DNA from: Saccharothrix sp. NRRL B-16314
GTDB taxonomy: Bacteria > Actinomycetota > Actinomycetes > Mycobacteriales > Pseudonocardiaceae
DNA: 52,913 nt
Reading direction: 5' to 3'
Assembly: GCF_000716595.1 (NCBI RefSeq)
Contig: NZ_JNXC01000052.1
Span: forward strand, 1-52,913
Each line of letters opens with the position of its first letter. Position 1 is the stretch's first letter. This document shows, one piece after another, positions 16,286 to 24,817 of the stretch. A program made the translations under genes and the position numbers. Under the pieces are notes generated by a model. That model was given only the letters and a program-made list of their open reading frames with translations. It ran no database searches and was not told the DNA's origin.

Positions 16286-18154
16286 ATGTCGGTCTACGCG
16301 GTGAAACTCGAGCGCAGCGACCTGCTCCAACTGCCGGTGCACCCGGACGCGTGCACCGAGGACACGTTCGAGGAGTGGTGTGCTGAGCAGGTGGCGAACG
16401 GCGCCCGGCTCGCGGTCGACCTGTTCTCCGGCGGTGGCGGGTTGAGCTTGGGGTTGACCAACGCCGGGTGGACCGTGGCCGCGTCGGTCGACCACAACAA
16501 GTTCGCGCTGCAAACCCACCGCGCGAACTTCCCCGGTCTTGCCCTCGACGTCGACCTTGGAGACCTGAAGAAGCGCGCGGCGTTGATCAGGATGCTCAAG
16601 CTCGCCGACATCGACCTCATCGCCGGCGGACCACCGTGCCAGCCCTTCAGCCGGGCCGGGCGCAGCAAGATTCGCAGCCTGGTGGACGCAGGCTTGCGAG
16701 ATGAGTTCGACGAGCGCAAAGAGTTGTGGCGGGCGTACGTCGACGTGGTGCTGAAGGTGAAGCCGCGTGCGGTGCTCATGGAGAACGTCCCCGACATGGC
16801 GTTGGGCGACGACTTCCACGTGGTGCGTCGGATAGTGGACATGCTGGAGCGAGCCGGGTACAGCACCAATCTTCGCTTGGTCGACGCTTGGCGGTACGGC
16901 GTCCCGCAGCACCGCAAGCGCCTGATTCTGCTGGCACGCCTGGACGGTGAGGAGTTCACCTGGCCCGAGCCGGGAGAACAGGTGAGCGTGCGGGAGGCGA
17001 TTGCGGACTTACCCGAGCTCGGTCTCACCATCGGTGGCCGCGACCTGCCATACGCACCCGCTGATGAGCTGTCGGAGTTCGCCAAGACGATGAGGCGGGA
17101 CACCGACGAGGACAGGGTGTGGGACCACATGACCCGGCCGGTCCGCGCCGACGACCGCGTGATCTTCGGTTTGATGACTTCCAAAACGCTTTACGCGCAC
17201 ATCGCCCCCGAGTTGCGCAGGTACAAGGCCGACACCTTCGACGACAAGTACAAGCGCCTGGACTGGAGCGAGCTGAGCCGTTCCATCACCGCGCACATCG
17301 CGAAGGACGGCTACTGGTACATCCACCCGTCGGAGAACCGCACCCTCACCGTCCGCGAGGCCGCGCGCATCCAGACCTTCCCGGACGACTTCCGCTTCGC
17401 GGGCACCCGCAGCCACGCGTTCCAGCAGATCGGCAACGCCGTGCCACCGATGCTCGGCAAGGCGGCTGCCACCGCGCTGCTCCCGTTACCGGACACCACC
17501 GAGCGACCTCGAAACCGGTGGCGCGACCTGGCCAAGCGCTTGGCCACTTGGGCGGAGAGGCGTCGCGCCGGCGACTACTGGTGCGTGCTACCCGGAGACC
17601 ACCTGACTCCACCCGTTGCCGCAGTCGTGGCCATGCTGGACCCGTCTCCCGTTGAACTGCTCGCGTACGGCGCCGGCATCCGCGAAGTGGCGGCCAAGGG
17701 ACGAGTCACCAAGCGGGCGGTAGACCTCATCGAGCAGGCGGCCGTCACACGAGCGGCTGCCGCGGTGGTCGCACGCCTGCGGGAGTTGCAGGACGACCGG
17801 ACGCTCTGGCTGCACCCGCAGGACATGCCGGAGGTGTTGAACCTCCCTCCTGGGAAGACCGCGCTCCTGAAGCTCTTAGCCGGTGATGACGTGCTGTTGA
17901 CCGGCCAACCGGTCATCCGCGTGTCTTCGCGAGTGCTCGGCACAGCGTCGGAACGGGCGAACAGCCTCACCGACGGCAGGGTCGACCTCTCACGTCTGGT
18001 GGGCGGTGACAGCAAAGCCCCGTTGCGCATGGCGGCGCTGCGACTGGTCAGCCAACTCCACTGCTACAAGCAAGCACCGATGTGCGAGGGATGCCCCTTG
18101 GCTCGCGAATGCGTTACCGCACGCGATAGCGACGTCACAGACAGGCTCTTCTGA
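16286..18154 (+). CDS. drmMII: DNA (cytosine-5) methyltransferase with Nth/MutY-like [4Fe-4S] tail, DISARM type
   Basis: 622 residues; ATG 16286 has a strong AGGAGG site. Residues 40-405 carry the C5-methyltransferase motifs: I VDLFSGGGGLSLGL (44-57), IV GGPPCQPFSRAGR with catalytic Cys118, VI MENV, VIII GVPQHRKRLILL and X QIGNAVPPMLGKA. It transfers methyl groups to cytosine and most likely marks host DNA as self, as DrmMII does in class 2 DISARM. Residues 410-622 are unusual. They resemble an HhH-GPD glycosylase (LNLPPGKTALLKLL for the hairpin) and end in Cys593-x6-Cys600-x2-Cys603-x5-Cys609, the [4Fe-4S] loop of endonuclease III. The catalytic Asp expected before VxRV appears replaced (TGQPVIRV), so this part may bind DNA rather than cut it. 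Confidence 0.85.
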   Translation: MSVYAVKLERSDLLQLPVHPDACTEDTFEEWCAEQVANGARLAVDLFSGGGGLSLGLTNAGWTVAASVDHNKFALQTHRANFPGLALDVDLGDLKKRAALIRMLKLADIDLIAGGPPCQPFSRAGRSKIRSLVDAGLRDEFDERKELWRAYVDVVLKVKPRAVLMENVPDMALGDDFHVVRRIVDMLERAGYSTNLRLVDAWRYGVPQHRKRLILLARLDGEEFTWPEPGEQVSVREAIADLPELGLTIGGRDLPYAPADELSEFAKTMRRDTDEDRVWDHMTRPVRADDRVIFGLMTSKTLYAHIAPELRRYKADTFDDKYKRLDWSELSRSITAHIAKDGYWYIHPSENRTLTVREAARIQTFPDDFRFAGTRSHAFQQIGNAVPPMLGKAAATALLPLPDTTERPRNRWRDLAKRLATWAERRRAGDYWCVLPGDHLTPPVAAVVAMLDPSPVELLAYGAGIREVAAKGRVTKRAVDLIEQAAVTRAAAAVVARLRELQDDRTLWLHPQDMPEVLNLPPGKTALLKLLAGDDVLLTGQPVIRVSSRVLGTASERANSLTDGRVDLSRLVGGDSKAPLRMAALRLVSQLHCYKQAPMCEGCPLARECVTARDSDVTDRLF

Positions 18155-18565
18155 TTCGACATGCAGGTCGTTTGCGATCCGGTTGGCGGACATCCACTGA
18201 CCGAATCGCTCGGGAAGAGCGAGTTGCCCATCGCTAGGTGACCGAATACAGGACTATCATTCGCGAGTGGCAGGTAGCTGAGTGACGGCGGCTACTCGAC
18301 GGCGTCGAGGGCCAGGTGCCACGGGTAGTGAGGCATGACTTTGCCTCCGGTCCTTGGAGGGTGTGGTTGGAAACCTCCTTCGCCGAACAGCACCTTCACG
18401 CCGGATGACCGCAGACGTCGATGCTGGGCTCGGCACCGGCCGCGATCGGGATGGGCAACGGAGCGCTCGGGGACGCCGAGGGCGTTTCTCGCGTTCGCGT
18501 CTTGTGGCCGGCGTGCATGTGGAATCCTCTGAGCCGGATGGTCAAATGACGGTGTTGGAGACACG
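18155..18565. other. Intergenic region between defence operon and toxin locus
   Basis: 411 bp without a convincing gene. On the minus strand near 18300-18390 a short open stretch reads GEGGFQPHPPRTGGKVMPHY then PWHLALDAVE and a stop at 18292. It looks like a real C-terminus whose upstream part is gone. The promoter of the toxin locus probably lies in the right part; no clear hexamers are seen. Confidence 0.3.
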
Positions 18566-19069
18566 GTGAAGACGCCCGACGAGTGGATGCGGGACTTCGA
18601 GACGAAGATCGCCGACGCGCAGGCGAAGGCGGCCGCTGTCCAGGAGGGTCTCGCGGGCGCGGGCGGGTCGGCCTCGTCCAACGACGGTTTCGTCACGGTC
18701 ACGGTCGCGCCCAACGGGGCGTTGACCGACGTGCGGTTGACCGACGGCGCGATGCGCAAGTCCGCCGCGCAGCTCTCGGCCGAGATCGTCGAGGTGGCGC
18801 GCAAGGCGCAACGGGGTGCGGCGGTGAAGGTGGCGGAGACGTTCTCGGCCGTCAACGGGACCGACTCCGAAACCTACCGGGTGATCACCGAGTACTTGCC
18901 GCCCGCCGAGGACGAGCAGGACCAGGACGAGCAGCGGCCCCGGTACACCTTCAACGAGGAGTACGAGGCCACTGCTCCGCCGCCGCCTCCGCCACTGGTG
19001 CGTCGTCCGGCGCCTCGTGACGACGGGGACGACGACTTCAGCGACAACTCGATCTTCAAGAACCGCTAG
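18566..19069 (+). CDS. YbaB/EbfC-family nucleoid-associated protein of a type VII toxin locus
   Basis: 167 residues from GTG 18566 with GGAGA upstream. The N-terminal 110 residues fit the YbaB/EbfC fold: a helical start (MRDFETKIADAQAKAAAVQE), a central DGFVTVTVAPNGALTDVRLT, then a helix with a KAQRGAAVKVAE core. The remainder is an acidic, proline-rich tail. YbaB-like proteins bind DNA as dimers. In actinomycetes, versions with long tails commonly start loci encoding WXG100-like proteins and polymorphic toxins, as here. It may regulate the locus or assist secretion; which one is not known. Confidence 0.8.
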   Translation: MKTPDEWMRDFETKIADAQAKAAAVQEGLAGAGGSASSNDGFVTVTVAPNGALTDVRLTDGAMRKSAAQLSAEIVEVARKAQRGAAVKVAETFSAVNGTDSETYRVITEYLPPAEDEQDQDEQRPRYTFNEEYEATAPPPPPPLVRRPAPRDDGDDDFSDNSIFKNR

Positions 19070-19086
19070 ACCAGGCCGGGGGGACT

Positions 19087-19917
19087 GTGTCCGAGGAGAA
19101 CAGCACCACCTGGTCGGCCGGCGCAGGTGTCGTGGACAGCGTCGCGGGCTTCGTCGACTCGCTGACCGCCGAGTCGGAGGGCGAGGGCGTCGACGTCATC
19201 GACGTGGCGTTGGGCGGCGCGGGCATGGTGGTGGACCTGGTGGCCACCGCCGCGAACCCGCTGGGCATGCTCGCGTCCGCTGGTGTCGGGTGGCTGTTGG
19301 AGCACGTCGACTTCCTGCGTGAGCCGCTGGACGCGCTGCTGGGCAACCCCGACGAGATCAACGCCAACACCGACCAGCTCAAGCAGGCCGCGCTCGAGAT
19401 GAAGATGATCGCCCAGGAACACCGCGAGGACCTGCGCGCCGTGGCCGACTGGGAGGGCGATTCCGGCGACGCGTTCCGGCGTGAGATGGAGCAGATGGCC
19501 GGCGAGTACGAGGCGCTGGGCAAGAGCATGGACGGCACCGCCGCGATCTACGCGTTGTCGGGGGCCCTGGTCTGCGAGCTGCGGTCGCTGGTGTTCGGCT
19601 GGATCTCCGACCTGGTCGGCGAGCTGATCGCGGGCGCGTTGATCGCCGCGGCGTCCGCCGTGGTCACGCTGGGCAGCTCCATCGCGGCGTTCGCGGGCTT
19701 CGCGGGCACCCGCGCGGCGATGATGGCCACCAAGATCGCGGCCAGGCTGTCGAAGCTGGCGTCCGCGATGGCGCGCTTCGGCGGCCGCATGGCGCAGCTC
19801 GCCGAGAAGATGGAGGGCCTGGTCAAGGGCCTGGAGCGGTTCGCGGAGTACGGCGGTTACGCCAAGACGGCGTACGACGCGGTCAAGCCGTATGAGATGC
19901 CTGCGGCCACCACCTGA
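19087..19917 (+). CDS. WXG100-like type VII secretion protein with hydrophobic C-terminal helices
   Basis: 276 residues from GTG 19087, 17 bp after the previous gene; its stop shares one base with the next start. A helical hairpin at residues 95-150 contains DWEGDSGDAFRREM, the W-x-G turn of WXG100 and LXG-type substrates of type VII secretion. A strongly hydrophobic, Ala/Gly-rich segment follows (around 175-220, GALIAAASAVVTLGSSIAAF). The protein is longer than classical WXG100 proteins (about 100 residues) and could be a chaperone or partner that guides the adjacent toxin to the secretion machine (inference). Confidence 0.75.
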   Translation: MSEENSTTWSAGAGVVDSVAGFVDSLTAESEGEGVDVIDVALGGAGMVVDLVATAANPLGMLASAGVGWLLEHVDFLREPLDALLGNPDEINANTDQLKQAALEMKMIAQEHREDLRAVADWEGDSGDAFRREMEQMAGEYEALGKSMDGTAAIYALSGALVCELRSLVFGWISDLVGELIAGALIAAASAVVTLGSSIAAFAGFAGTRAAMMATKIAARLSKLASAMARFGGRMAQLAEKMEGLVKGLERFAEYGGYAKTAYDAVKPYEMPAATT

Positions 19918-22900
19918 TGGTCGGTCGCCGGAGGGGTTCGGGATCCTCGCACAGCGGCGGTGATCGCAGCAGCTCGCCGCCGTCGCCGTCTCCCTCCCCA
20001 GGTGGCCTCGGCGGCCGCGGTACCCGGATGGACCCGGACGCCGTGGAGAGCCTGGGCGGCCGCATCACCAACCGCGGCGACCAGGTCCGCGGCAGCGTCG
20101 CGAGCAAGCTGAACATCAACGCCACGTCTGGCAGCGCAGGCGTGTTCGGCCAGGTGGCGATGCAGCACGCCGACCGCGCCATCCAGACCGCGCGCAGCGG
20201 GGCCGAGAAGGCCGCCGAGGCCGCGGCCAACGCGGGCACGAAGACGAAGGAGACCGCCCGGACGACCCGTTCCACCGACCAGGCGTCGGCGTCGGCGATG
20301 AACCGGATCGAGCCCAAGGCGACGACGTCCACGGTCGGGAGCGCGTCGAGTTCGTCGGCGTCGAGTTCGTCGTCCTCTTCGCCCTCGGCGGGCCGGACTT
20401 CCGCGCCTCCCACGGTTCCCGACGGGTCTGCGGGCGGTGGGCACACCAGGGCTTCGACCGGCGGCGGACCTTCGGTGAAGCTGCCGGACAAGGCGGGTTC
20501 GCCGTCCACGGCACCGTCCACGACGCCATCCGGTGTTCCTTCGCGGTCCACCACCCTGGCGGCCGCACCGCCTCGGCTCGGCACGCCCGGTGGTCCTCCC
20601 GGCAACCCGCCGGGTGGCACGCCGGGTGGACGGCCTCCGGGTGTGCCTGGTCCAACGCCTTCCGGGGCGGGTGGTCCGCCCCGCGGGCCGGGGGCTCCGG
20701 GCGGCGGTCGACCGGGTGGCACTCCGCCGCCGACGGGCGGTGCTCCGCAGGGCGGTGCGCCCCGGGCCGGTGGAACGCCCGGTGGTGGGGCTCCGCAAGG
20801 CGGGCTGCCGCGCACCGGCGGCATGCCCGGTGGTGGGGCTCCTCAGGGCGGCGCACCTCGTCCCGGAGGAACGCCGGGGATGATGCCCGGCGGTGCGCCG
20901 GGTGGGGTTCCGCGGCCTGCCGGCGCCGGGTCGTTCGGTCCGCCGCCCGGTGGTGCGGCGGCTTCCGCGCCACCACGTGCGCCGGGCCCGAGCGGAAGTC
21001 CGTTCCCCTCCAACGCGGGGGGCGCTCCTCGCGGCGGTGGTCCCGTGCCCAGGCAGGGCGGTGTGCCGCCCGCGGTGCCTCGTGGTGGGCCGGCCATCGG
21101 TCCCCGCACAGGCCCTGCCGCCGCGATGCCGGGCCAGGCAGGTGTTCCTCGGCCTCACGGGCCGGGCATGGGCGGACCTCAGCCGGGTGCGCCTCGTGCG
21201 GGCGGACCTGTTCCCGGCGCGCCGCACTACGGGCCGCCCGGACAGGGTGTCCCGCAGCACCGACCCCCTGCTCCGAACACGCCTCCGCCCGGTTCTCCCG
21301 TGCGTCCACCGGGGATGCCCACTCCGGGATCTGGCGTGCCGCGCGGCAACGGACCTGTTCCGGGCATGGCGCACCCCGGCGTTCCGGGTCCTGGGGCGCC
21401 TCACTACCGCCCGCCGCGTCCGCCGCAGGGCTTCGGACAGCCCTCGATAAGCCCCGCGCACGCGAGTCAGGCCCCGCCGCGCACTCCCGGCGTGCCCGGC
21501 AACGGCCACTCCACCCACCCCGGTGCGCCAGGGACGCAACGACCCGGCCCGTTCGGTCCCGGCACGCAGCCCGTAGCGCCGTTCGGTCCCGGCACCCCGC
21601 CGGGCACGCCATTCGGTCCTGGCACCCAGTCGGGCACACCATTCGGTCCCGGCACGCCGCCAGGCCCCGCCACGCCGCCCGATCCCGCCGCCCAGCAGCT
21701 GCCGGATGGTCGGCAGCCGACGCCGCGGCAGGACGCTCCACCGCCGGGTTCGGACGGCGAGCCCCCGGTCGCCGTGCGGCACGTGGACCCGTCGATGTAC
21801 GGGGTGCCCGAGTCGAAGGTCGTGCACCGCGACGTCCCCGACTGGACCCGCGACGAGAACGCCCTCTACCGCGGCGACACCCGTTCGCCGGACGAGATCC
21901 GGGCGGCGGGCGGGTTCGACGTTCCCGGTCCGGACAAGGCCCCGGACCTGATCAAGCACGTCGACGGCGACACGAACGCGTACGTCAGCACGTCCACCGA
22001 CCAGACGGTCGCCAAGGAACGCGCCGGGCTGGGCGCGATGTACGTGATCAAGGCGCCGGGCGGGATCATGACCGACGCGACCCTGGACGCGATGGGTCAC
22101 GACCGCCGCTACGGCGAGTCCGAAGTGCTGTTCGCCGGGGGCGTGGACTGGAGGTACGTCGCGGGCTGGCACGACGTCCGGTACGAGCCGGGCAGCGGCT
22201 TCGTGACTGGTCCGTTCGTGCCGAACCCCGACTACGTCGGGGACCGGAGCCCTGAACCTCCCCGCGCGGACACCACGACCGCGCAGACCACCCGAACCGA
22301 CACTGCCAAGCCCACTCCGGCGGACACGACTCAGCCGTCGCCACAGACCTCGGCGTCGCACCCGATCGGCCCCACCCAGCCGATGCCCGCCGGGCAGCCG
22401 TTCGCCGGGCAGGCCCCCGGCCCGGCACACCCAGGGTCGATGCCGCAGAGCCGGCCGACGTGGCCTCCGGTTCAGGCGGGCGGGCAGAAGTCCGTGCCCC
22501 GGACGGGCATGGCGCAGACCGGTCCGTTCGACCAGTCGCAACGGAGCCGGCCTGGTAGCACGCCGTCCCACACCAACCCGCCCGGAACCGGCCCGACCCA
22601 GAGCGGTTCGTCGGAGGCGAACCGGCCTCGAACCAATCCGCCTTGGGCCGCCCCGTCCCCGACCGACCCGACCAACCGGGACCAGCCTCGGAGCGACCCG
22701 TCCGATCGGGACACGACACGGCCGGGGCAGGCCGACCCGGGGCACCAAGACCGCCCGCCCCAGGAGTCGTTCGGCCCCAACGGGACTCCCCACCCCGACC
22801 ACCGGTCCCCCGAGACCACCCAGCCGCACACCGACCACACCCCGGACCGGCCGCAGGACCGCGCTCCGCAACGCGAGCAGGAACACCCGCAACGTCCACA

Positions 22901-24269
22901 GAAGCCGCTCAGCGACCGGCTGGGCGACCTCGACGACGAGTTGGACCGCAACGTCCGGGACCACGTCCAGTCCACGCCCGCCGGCATGGCGATCTTCGAG
23001 CGGACGCAGGACAAGGGGCAGTCCTACACCTCCCAGGCGCTGCACCGGATCCGCGGGCAGTTCGTCGTGGACGTCCACGGCAGCCCGGACGGCGCGCGCG
23101 TGGGCCGCTACCCGCTGACCCCGGAGGACGTCGCGGACGTCATCCGGGCCAACCCGGACTGGAACGGCGACTCCGTCACGCTGGTCGGCTGCGAGACCGG
23201 CCGGCGCGACGACGGTTTCGCTGCGCGGCTCGCACAGGAGCTTGGGGTCCCGGTCACCGCGCCGAACACGCACGCGTGGGTGGATTACAACGGCAACCTG
23301 TTCGCCACTAACACCTCTGACGGGGAAAACCCGGGCTGGCCGCCGAACGGCGAATGGCGCACATTCGAACCGGACGGCAGCCGGCACATCAGCGAGAGCC
23401 CGTACCCATCCGGCCACACGCCGGAATGGGGTGACGAGCCGGCCGACCACGCGCCGCTCGGCGCCGAGGCCCGCGGCGAACGGGAAGACGATTTCCGGGA
23501 GATGCGCGAAGAAAGCCGGGAGAAGCGGGACGAGGGCCTCGACTCCGTCCGCGAGGTGACCGGCCGGAATCCGATGACCGACGAGGAGCGGCGTCCGCAC
23601 GAACGCGCTCTCTCCACCGCGCGCTACCGCAGCGACCGGGGCGGCGAGGCCACCGACTTCTACAACTTCAGCGGCAAGGAACATGACTGGAGCCCGGCCG
23701 CCGAAGCCCCGCAGCGCCCACCCAAGGGCGAACGGCTCTTCGAGACCTCGTACGCGAAGTCTTACGACCCGGAAACCGGCGGCTGGCGCGACGGCCGGGG
23801 CAGCGACCGGACGCACGACTCGGAACCGAAGATGTTCGAGGATCTCGCCCGGCACCAGCTCGCCGAGCACAGCGGCCTGCCCCGGGCCGAGGTCGACCGG
23901 GCGCTCCGCGAAGCCGCGCGGCTGGTGGACGAACTCGCCAAAGCGGATGAGAACCACTACAAGAACGGTTTCAAGGGCGAGGTGGAACGCACTCGAGACC
24001 GCATCGAACTCGCCATCTCGGAACTCAACAAACGCGCCGAGGAACAAGCTCGCACGAATGGAACGACGTACACGCCGTTCACCGCTAGGGACATCTCGGG
24101 TGAGCTGCGAATGGTCGTCGACCTGCCGTCCGCGAAACGCGACGGCACCCCGCCGGACTTCCAGGTCTGCTTGTCATGCAAAAAGGTCATGCTAGCCTAT
24201 GAACGCGCCTTCCCGGGTATGCGCCTGGAAGTCGTGAACCGCGCCGGAGAAAGGCTCCATCCGCTGTGA
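19917..24269 (+). CDS. Giant polymorphic toxin: ADP-ribosyltransferase, His/Cys peptidase-like domain, C-terminal deaminase
   Basis: 1450 residues, ATG 19917 overlapping the previous stop. Residues 38-130 are helical and WXG-like. Residues 180-620 are a Pro/Gly-rich linker with decapeptide repeats. Around 645-760 lies a pierisin/scabin-like ADP-ribosyltransferase with Arg652 in YRGDTR, the STS block at 691-693, and the Glu734-x-Glu736 motif. A second low-complexity linker follows. Around 1010-1140 a clan CD-like peptidase pattern has His1054 (VDVHGS) and Cys1092 (LVGCETG), similar to self-processing domains. The last 170 residues resemble a toxin deaminase: H1300-D-S-E1303-PK and Cys1418-x2-Cys1421. 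Deaminase toxins of this type modify nucleic-acid bases. The next gene is the matching SUKH immunity type. Domain names rest on motifs, not on a search. Confidence 0.8.
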   Translation: MVGRRRGSGSSHSGGDRSSSPPSPSPSPGGLGGRGTRMDPDAVESLGGRITNRGDQVRGSVASKLNINATSGSAGVFGQVAMQHADRAIQTARSGAEKAAEAAANAGTKTKETARTTRSTDQASASAMNRIEPKATTSTVGSASSSSASSSSSSSPSAGRTSAPPTVPDGSAGGGHTRASTGGGPSVKLPDKAGSPSTAPSTTPSGVPSRSTTLAAAPPRLGTPGGPPGNPPGGTPGGRPPGVPGPTPSGAGGPPRGPGAPGGGRPGGTPPPTGGAPQGGAPRAGGTPGGGAPQGGLPRTGGMPGGGAPQGGAPRPGGTPGMMPGGAPGGVPRPAGAGSFGPPPGGAAASAPPRAPGPSGSPFPSNAGGAPRGGGPVPRQGGVPPAVPRGGPAIGPRTGPAAAMPGQAGVPRPHGPGMGGPQPGAPRAGGPVPGAPHYGPPGQGVPQHRPPAPNTPPPGSPVRPPGMPTPGSGVPRGNGPVPGMAHPGVPGPGAPHYRPPRPPQGFGQPSISPAHASQAPPRTPGVPGNGHSTHPGAPGTQRPGPFGPGTQPVAPFGPGTPPGTPFGPGTQSGTPFGPGTPPGPATPPDPAAQQLPDGRQPTPRQDAPPPGSDGEPPVAVRHVDPSMYGVPESKVVHRDVPDWTRDENALYRGDTRSPDEIRAAGGFDVPGPDKAPDLIKHVDGDTNAYVSTSTDQTVAKERAGLGAMYVIKAPGGIMTDATLDAMGHDRRYGESEVLFAGGVDWRYVAGWHDVRYEPGSGFVTGPFVPNPDYVGDRSPEPPRADTTTAQTTRTDTAKPTPADTTQPSPQTSASHPIGPTQPMPAGQPFAGQAPGPAHPGSMPQSRPTWPPVQAGGQKSVPRTGMAQTGPFDQSQRSRPGSTPSHTNPPGTGPTQSGSSEANRPRTNPPWAAPSPTDPTNRDQPRSDPSDRDTTRPGQADPGHQDRPPQESFGPNGTPHPDHRSPETTQPHTDHTPDRPQDRAPQREQEHPQRPQKPLSDRLGDLDDELDRNVRDHVQSTPAGMAIFERTQDKGQSYTSQALHRIRGQFVVDVHGSPDGARVGRYPLTPEDVADVIRANPDWNGDSVTLVGCETGRRDDGFAARLAQELGVPVTAPNTHAWVDYNGNLFATNTSDGENPGWPPNGEWRTFEPDGSRHISESPYPSGHTPEWGDEPADHAPLGAEARGEREDDFREMREESREKRDEGLDSVREVTGRNPMTDEERRPHERALSTARYRSDRGGEATDFYNFSGKEHDWSPAAEAPQRPPKGERLFETSYAKSYDPETGGWRDGRGSDRTHDSEPKMFEDLARHQLAEHSGLPRAEVDRALREAARLVDELAKADENHYKNGFKGEVERTRDRIELAISELNKRAEEQARTNGTTYTPFTARDISGELRMVVDLPSAKRDGTPPDFQVCLSCKKVMLAYERAFPGMRLEVVNRAGERLHPL
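21549..21668 (+). repeat. Four tandem 30-bp repeats within the toxin linker
   Basis: Four units start at 21549, 21579, 21609 and 21639. Each begins CC(G/A)TTCGGTCC(C/T)GGCAC and encodes a decapeptide starting PFGPGT. The units differ mostly at later positions, as in a repeat expanding by slippage under coding constraint. Confidence 0.8.
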
Positions 24270-24817
24270 ACCAGCCCTGTCCCAGCGCGAACGACCGCGT
24301 CCGCGCCGTGTTCGACCGAGTGGCCGCCGACGGCCTGCGCCGCGATTCGGTGCAGGGCGCGTCCGACGAGCAGATCGACCGCATGGCCGCCGAGCAGCGC
24401 GTCGCCCGCGTCCCCGAGGCCGTCCGCGAGGTGCTGCGGCTGGTCGGGGTCCGGTCGGGCCTGTGGCTGGCCGGCACGGCCTTCGGCGTCGACGCGATGA
24501 CCAGTGAGCGCAAGCGGCACGCGATCGCCTCGCTCGGCGGACTCGACCACGACCTCGCCGACCCGGACGGCCTGCTCGCGCTGACCGCGCACCAGGGCTA
24601 CGCCTACCAGGTCGTGGACGGCGCGGACCTGGACCAGGACGACCCTCCGGTGTGGAGCGTCGTGGAGGGCGAGGCCGTCACGAGGTCGTGGGGCAGCGTG
24701 TCGCAGTGGTTCGCCGCGACCGCGCCGGACGTGGCGGACCTGCGCGACGTGCTGGAAGTGATGGAGGAGATGGGCAAGAGCCTCCCGGCCTGGGCCCAGG
24801 ACATCGAGTCACGGTGA
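24266..24817 (+). CDS. SUKH/SMI1-KNR4-type immunity protein
   Basis: 183 residues from GTG 24266, overlapping the toxin stop by 4 bp. The SUKH pattern is visible: an N-terminal ASDEQIDRMAAEQRV segment, VPEAVREVLRLVGVRSGLWL in the middle, then HQGYAYQVVDGAD with DDPPVWSVVEGE, and a final SVSQWFAAT. SUKH proteins are the commonest immunity proteins for nucleic-acid-targeting toxins, including deaminases. Translational coupling to the toxin gene supports this role: it would protect the producer by binding the toxin tip. Confidence 0.8.
   Translation: MNQPCPSANDRVRAVFDRVAADGLRRDSVQGASDEQIDRMAAEQRVARVPEAVREVLRLVGVRSGLWLAGTAFGVDAMTSERKRHAIASLGGLDHDLADPDGLLALTAHQGYAYQVVDGADLDQDDPPVWSVVEGEAVTRSWGSVSQWFAATAPDVADLRDVLEVMEEMGKSLPAWAQDIESR

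Noticed and set aside
17510..18154. The methyltransferase tail as an active DNA glycosylase.
   Set aside because: The [4Fe-4S] cysteines fit, but the catalytic Asp position before VxRV is not Asp, so activity cannot be claimed.
20580..21700. Repeats in the toxin linker as a CRISPR array.
   Set aside because: The repeats are in frame, contiguous and without unique spacers; they encode Pro/Gly decapeptides.
19857..24047. A 1396-residue open frame on the minus strand.
   Set aside because: It is exactly antisense to the polymorphic toxin, whose frame carries clear domains, catalytic motifs and coupled neighbours. Long antisense frames are expected in DNA this rich in G and C.
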